Source: Rhizophlyctis rosea
Lineage: Eukaryota; Chytridiomycota; Chytridiomycetes; Rhizophlyctidales; Rhizophlyctidaceae
DNA length: 64,000 bases
Reading direction: 5' to 3'
NCBI GenBank assembly: GCA_027596075.1
Contig: JADGJC010000109.1
Span: 53,747-117,746, forward strand
The position numbers were made by a program, and so were the translations under genes. The number at the start of each line of letters is the position of its first letter. The first letter of the stretch is position 1. Below, one piece after another: positions 59,224-64,000 of the stretch. The notes under the pieces were generated by a model. The model did not search any database. It was not told the DNA's origin and saw only the letters and a program-made list of their open reading frames with translations.

Positions 59224-59901
59224 AATGGTTGGGAATTTGAATCCAATCTAGACGCACTTGGTCCCAACCTGTGTTTCTTGAATTCGGCTGCTGTTTGAAG
59301 TTCACACATGGACGATTAGGGTCTTTCGTATTCGAATTGAGCGCCCAATTTTTGCCCCGAGTAGACTGCACTGAATCCGCGACTGCAATCAAATATACAA
59401 CACACGTCGAAAGCAGCAACCCGGAAATGCATTTTGGAAGGGTGCGGACCTAATGGTTGGGTGATCATCTGGAGTGGTCAGAACTTAAGGTCGAAATGAT
59501 TTTGGATGTTATGGATGCTTTCTGAAAGTGGCACTTGAAACAACCATAAACTTAACAAATGGTCAGCGCTCGATACTGACCATTGCATTGTCAACGCTAC
59601 CTAACAGGCACACCAAGTTTCACTCCAAGAAGATGAGAAACTGAGATTTAACAACATGTGCGAGGTTACCATGCTACCTTGCTCAATCTTCGAAGAAACA
59701 CGCGACCGAAAGAGAGTCCGTACAATACACATCGTAAACACATAGTCATACGAGACTACATAGATCCAGAGTATATATAGTATAGACATATTTACAACAA
59801 TTACTGAACCGAACAGGCTGAATCAAACTGCCTCAACCCTAATATGAGCGAGCTAAACAGATAAGCTAAGACCGTTCAAGGACATTACAGGGAGGACTTC
59901 A
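59224..59901. other. Intergenic between converging genes
   Basis: Nothing recognised besides AT-rich sequence near 59770-59840. Confidence 0.4.
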
Positions 59902-60609
59902 CTAGGCAGCTGCAGTGGTAACAGCTGATTCAGTAGCGGCGGGAGCGGTGGCAACGGGAGCGGTCGCAGTAGGAGCGTTGACGGGGACGGTAGCAGCGGA
60001 ACGAGGAGCAACTGGACTAGTAGCAGTTCCGTTTCGGCCGGGCCGGTGTCGACCTCCGCGACCACGCCTACCCCCTAGGGCAGTGCCGTTTCGTGCCGGG
60101 CTTGGTGGACGAGGTGAAGTGCCGTTGTGGTTGCCACCAGGAGGGCGGCCGCCTTCACGTCCAGGTCCACCAGGGAGTGCTCCGGGAGATGGTGCTGCAG
60201 GCGGAGCTGGAGGGTTGGGCGGAGTGGGAGGAGTTCCGGATGGTGGTTTTGGAGGCGGAGAAGGTTGGGTGGGAGGAGCAGGATGAGTTCCGGGCGATGG
60301 TACCGGTGGAGGAGAGGGAGCAGGCGGCGCGGGTGCTGAAGAGTCAGCAGGAGCTGGAGGTGCAGGTGCCGAAGAAGTTGCAGGGTCTCCAGGGGCAGGT
60401 GCAGTAGAGTCAGCAGTGTCAGTAGTGGGTGCAGCAGCGGGTGTTGTTACACTTGCATCTGGGGCCCCATCCGCAACAAGGATGGTGAAGGTTGGATTGG
60501 CCTTTACCGCAGTTGAAGTTCCCGCCGCGTCGGTAGTTTGCGATTGGACAAGTATCCCTGAAGAGAGGACTGAAAAGAGTCCAAATAGCAGGGCGGTCTT
60601 CACGGTCAT
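59902..60609 (-). CDS. Pro/Ala/Thr-rich secreted protein
   Basis: The start MTVKTALLFGLFSVLSSGIL (60609) gives a clear signal peptide; the frame extends 43 codons further upstream, but those look like leader. The mature protein is almost entirely low-complexity. An Ala/Pro/Ser region (DSSAPAPPAPSPPPVPSPG) comes first. It is followed by a Gly/Arg/Pro region with NGT sequons (RNGTALGGRRGRGG) and an Ala/Thr/Val tail (TAPVATAPAATESAVTTAAA). This composition fits an O-glycosylated wall or extracellular matrix protein. The hydrophobic end is too weak to claim a GPI anchor. The complementary strand is also open because of the repeat composition. Confidence 0.62.
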   Translation of the reverse strand: MTVKTALLFGLFSVLSSGILVQSQTTDAAGTSTAVKANPTFTILVADGAPDASVTTPAAAPTTDTADSTAPAPGDPATSSAPAPPAPADSSAPAPPAPSPPPVPSPGTHPAPPTQPSPPPKPPSGTPPTPPNPPAPPAAPSPGALPGGPGREGGRPPGGNHNGTSPRPPSPARNGTALGGRRGRGGRHRPGRNGTATSPVAPRSAATVPVNAPTATAPVATAPAATESAVTTAAA

Positions 60610-61425
60610 GGTTCGAACACAAGGTCGATGATTGTGACGTTTACAAGTATTGTGGAGTGTGTTTTGAGGTGTCCTGTGATGTTTTTCCAAGATTCCAGCC
60701 TCCTTGCCAAGCTTTGTTTTTATATTCCTTGGCGGCAAGCTGGTTGATCAACCTAGCAGAGCCCGTCCCGGAATTTCATTCCCTTTTCAGTTGTAGCTGA
60801 TCTTCTTGCCAGAGACCGGCCGCAATTCCTACCTGTGAAGTTCCACGGCGTCCGTCCTGCTGTCAATTACACCAAGGTGCCACCTGCCCTGTAAAGTTGT
60901 ATGTTTTTGCACTGTTATCAACTTTCATCTCCGGGCAACGGACACCATACTGGGAGCATCGGATTCGGCGAGCTCCCTCATTCACGTCCCCGATCATTGC
61001 ACTCCAAGCTGCCATGATTGTTCTCTATCACGAAGAGCTTTCAAACATTCGCATTACAAGTGGCTGTCCGTTGCTGGATCGGGGTCAGCGCTCCACGGTT
61101 TCAGCCTTGCTCAGGGTCCTAATTGACGTGTCACCTCACTCCTCACTGCAGCCTGCTCAAGGCCCGAACTCAAAAACACCCAACCTTGTTATAGACAACG
61201 GTATTGCAGCAATGAAATATCAACACATCACCCAGAAGACTACTAAGCGTCCCAAACAAACTGTTCACCAAGTATATCATCAAATGTTCGGCCTTTGGCA
61301 ATTCTCATCAGTCGGTTTCTTGGGCTTGGACCGACTTTGCCGTTGCCCTAGGTGTCGTGCCTATGTTATAATCCAATTCCATTCAACACTTCACTAGTGA
61401 AATCCCACGGTATACCTTGAAGCTC
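60610..61425. other. Intergenic, no gene seen
   Basis: Upstream of the Pro/Ala-rich gene. A 166-codon plus-strand frame (60897-61397) has no supporting feature. Confidence 0.4.
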
Positions 61426-62182
61426 TCAGACTATCGGATCTTTCTTGAAATCTTCCGGATCTTGAACAAGGTTTACGAATCGTAAAGTGTAGTAATCGTC
61501 GTCATGTTTGCGGTGGCAGAGATCCTCCATCAGATAGTGGTCCACCACCGGTCGTGAGTTCCGACATTTTTCATAGCTCCTGATCGATTCGTTCGAGAGA
61601 GGGTGAGAAAGTCAGTCGTCTCTCAGCCGAGTTTCGGAACTATACTTGACAAATGTTAACTCACTCATGGCTCCACATTGCCACCACACCGTTTTCACAG
61701 TTCGACATCAACCAGGACGGGTCGGATGAATCGCTGATATCGATGCAAGTGCCATCCGCTCGAAAAAAAGCTCTCTCAATTACTTGACCCGTCCAATCAT
61801 TGGAGTCGTATCTTGTTCTGACAATGTAGGTAAGGGCATCGGCCGAGTCCGATTCCACTAATCCTAGATGAAAGGAGTCGATTGATGGCGGTTTGGTACC
61901 ATAAAGTGTGGTTACGTCCGTGGAGTGGTGTTTCAAGTTGGACGATATGCACCCGGGTATGTCCGTCGGGAGGAAACCTTGGTATTGTACGTTAATGTGC
62001 CCTAGAGTTGTGTCGGGGTTGGGGATGAGGGCGCGAGCGGGGAATTCTGGGGAAATTCATTGAGTTTGCTTACCTTTACACCTGGATCCTGAATAATAGT
62101 TCATAATGTGCCATTTCGCCAGGGATAAATGACTCATCAAGATTACGAGGAAGATCTTCAATACTGGTATGAGGAACTTCAT
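61426..62182 (-). CDS. Small secreted cysteine-containing protein
   Basis: Three exons with exact phase agreement: 62182-62074 (donor GTAAGC), 62046-61665 (donor GTGAGT) and 61579-61426, giving 214 residues. The N-terminus (MKFLIPVLKIFLVILMSHLS, then LAK-W) is a signal peptide. The mature chain has six to seven Cys (GSRCK, PGCIS, GTCID, SNCEN, EKCRN, DLCHR), suggesting disulphides, and an NxT-free globular composition. The mature N-terminus starts AKW, like the surface protein at 5643, though nothing else aligns clearly. No known family; probably an extracellular protein. Confidence 0.68.
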
Positions 62183-63750
62183 TTTCTGGCTTAGTGTTTG
62201 TTCAATGTGGATCGGTTCATAGAATCTATTTGTCCGACCAAGGTTTGATGGTTTTTACGGGATCCAATGGTGTCCTTTGAGGTTTATATTTCCCCGACAA
62301 GCGATTTGTTGTGAAGATCTACTTGTCCATCCTACCAATCAAAAGGGATGCGATCGCAGGTTTCCGCAGCGCTCGTGCAACCATGATCACCTGTCAACCT
62401 GACTCTCAGACCGCTTAAGTTGCTCAACCGAGATATCACGGTGAACAGGCAGCTTATCAACACAGGCCGTTGAGAGAACTGAACTAATTGAGGTTAGCAT
62501 TCTTGACTCATTTCAAGGGTTTCCTCTACGAACTTCGAACTCTAGCCCGCTTCCACATAAAGCCATCGGCCTCATTCCATGGCCCAGTGCTCTTGTGCGA
62601 TAGAACGATGCATGATTGATCCAGAGATGTGTTTTAAGCAATCGGAGTCGCCATGTAGTAGCTTTGAATGACACAGTCATTGAGAAGAAGTAAGCTTGGC
62701 CGATACTTTCGACCTCTGAGAATAGTCGAAGTCCTCACAAGCCAGAACTTCAAAGTCTGACCAGAGCTCAATGGACCTTTGGAGATGGTGGAAGGGCACA
62801 TTGGAAATGTGACCTCCAGGTCATAATTTGCGAATTAGCGCAATGAATGTGGGGTGCTTGCAGACGCTCTGAACCTGCGGCATAAGCTTGCCCTAGTATG
62901 TTTCTTGGCAGCTCCGGTTTTGAACGCTGACAACTAACAAACACCAGCTGTGAGTGCATATCGCCGCTCCATCTTAATAGACCATTTGGAAGTACCGCAG
63001 ATGTCAGACTGCTTGCAGCGCTTCGCGTTTGGGAGAGGTTGCGCCGAAGGATCGGCAGAATGTAGAGTGCGCATGCAAATGTTACATACAAGAGACTCGG
63101 AGACTAGAGAGACAACGTTGTCGAAAATTTAGGAAGGCAACGAGGGTGAGTATGTGGGACAAAGAGACGGACAATACGGACTGGTACGGTGAGGAGGATG
63201 AGGAGACGGGCACGGGGAAGGGTAGGAGGAGGCGGGGAATAGCACAGCCGGGGGTTGGTTTTGAGTGGCAGTAGTGCCAGTATTGAGTAGTGAGTAGTTA
63301 TGCTGTAATTAGGTAGTAGTGCGTAGTGCCCTTACCTTGAAAGAACGCAACATGACAATCTCGATGAGCAACCACCCGTACCATGACGTCATTTCGTCAG
63401 AATGTGTGAGCCGGAACCGACCGTAATTATGCTCATTGCATCAACCTTCCGTTGACTCATTGGCTGTTCAATTCTGACCACTTTAAGTCGCCATTCATAG
63501 CGGAAACTTCGTTAGGGTCCACTCGTCTTCAACTTACGAAGCGTCGAAGCTGCTCCAACGCCCAATGAAGTCTCGCACCATGACAACAATACCACTGCCC
63601 GCTCATCAGAGCCGTCGCAAAGTATTTATTCCCTCATTCCTCAAAATTCATTGAGGCCATCTTTCACGATTGATTGCGTGGTGGATGATGCTGGAGGTGT
63701 CCTGGCAGTTGCATGTCAGCACATCTGCCACCCGACATCTCAGAACTTTT
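62183..63750. other. Intergenic with one doubtful plus-strand frame
   Basis: A plus-strand frame ending at 63274 (RLERQRCRKFRKATRVSMWD, then an acidic and Arg-rich tail) looks partly coding, but no start or splice partner is clear. The minus strand of the same stretch is also open. Confidence 0.35.
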
Positions 63751-64000
63751 GTAATGTCAAAATCGCACCGCACCTTGCAACACATATTTTACCCCAACTC
63801 TGAACGCAGTTTGAACAAGTTTCGTGCATCGGAAGTTGAAACACCGGTGATCATCACAGGACCAGCCTTCAACGTACGTTCGTTTTCCCATCCCAAAAGC
63901 CCCCATAAGTAAAGAAGTTGTCTGTCGGCCACCCACCACCGGGCATGAACCTTATGCAGGTTGGGCAAATGAAAGTGTCGCAGGTGGGGCAGCCACCACA
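63751..64000 (+). CDS. Partial gene at the right edge
   Basis: MSKSHRTLQHIFYPNSERSL (63751) reads to VIITGPAFN and a consensus GTACGT donor at 63875. A CAG acceptor at about 63960 restores the frame as VGQMKVSQVGQPP to the window end. Exon phase 0 on both sides. Too short to assign a family; the start could lie in an upstream exon. Confidence 0.45.

Noticed and set aside
59915..60407. Gly/Glu-rich plus-strand frames
   Set aside because: Antisense shadows of the Pro/Ala-rich secreted protein; repeat composition leaves all frames open.
1..64000. CRISPR arrays, prophage, insertion sequences, rRNA
   Set aside because: None seen. No regularly spaced repeats, transposase or reverse transcriptase motifs, or rRNA signatures were found by eye.

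Overview
The window is nuclear DNA of a fungus, most likely a zoosporic chytrid (Chytridiomycota). Four things point there. Introns are short (mostly 55-130 bases) with GTRNGT donors. One gene encodes a homologue of the flagellar protein EFHB/CFAP21, which non-flagellated fungi lack. Fungal housekeeping genes are present (ERG28, the eIF2B delta subunit, an AzgA-type purine permease, a DNMT1-type DNA methyltransferase). A long solenoid of the type xAIDxASxxGHxxVLEWWxxSGLxxxY, which I associate with chytrids, is also here. Base composition is mixed, and two 10-N assembly gaps occur at 8753-8762 and 47012-47021.

Layout, left to right. 1-5.3 kb: an F-box protein with predicted membrane segments running off the left edge (-), an unrecognised multi-exon gene (-), tRNA-Ala and a second F-box gene (-). 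5.6-8.3 kb: a secreted protein with a GPI-like tail and a small tail-anchored BAG-domain protein (+). 8.7-14.6 kb: the large DNA methyltransferase (-), with about 16 exons. 15.5-19.4 kb: a PNPOx/Alr4036-type flavin-binding protein (-) and the EFHB homologue (+). 20.1-23.8 kb: a tandem pair of small secreted paralogues, the first with a frameshifted signal peptide, then a one-TM protein. 24.1-27.9 kb: ERG28 (-) and the eIF2B delta gene (+), divergently arranged. 27.9-35.6 kb: gene-poor, with three further tRNA genes (Thr, Ile with intron, Asp), tRNA-Thr 5'-half relics, a short tandem duplication and one poorly resolved gene. 36-43.1 kb: AzgA permease, a 7-TM protein and another F-box gene (all -). 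44.7-51.2 kb: an unrecognised gene (+), a bacterial-type maltooligosyl trehalose synthase (-, with introns, cut by a gap) and a protein with five Myb/SANT repeats (+). 51.2-55 kb: apparently degenerate DNA. 55-59.2 kb: the repeat solenoid and a second 7-TM protein (+). 59.9-62.2 kb: a Pro/Ala-rich secreted protein and a small secreted cysteine-containing protein (-). A partial gene starts at the right edge.

Genes do not form operons. The themes are protein turnover scaffolds (four F-box or F-box-like genes in 64 kb), secreted/cell-surface proteins, sterol and translation housekeeping, DNA methylation and trehalose synthesis. Several otherwise good reading frames are broken by single-base shifts, which suggests either consensus errors in a draft assembly or recent decay. 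Exon boundaries were read by eye from GT/AG sites and phase agreement; none has transcript support.
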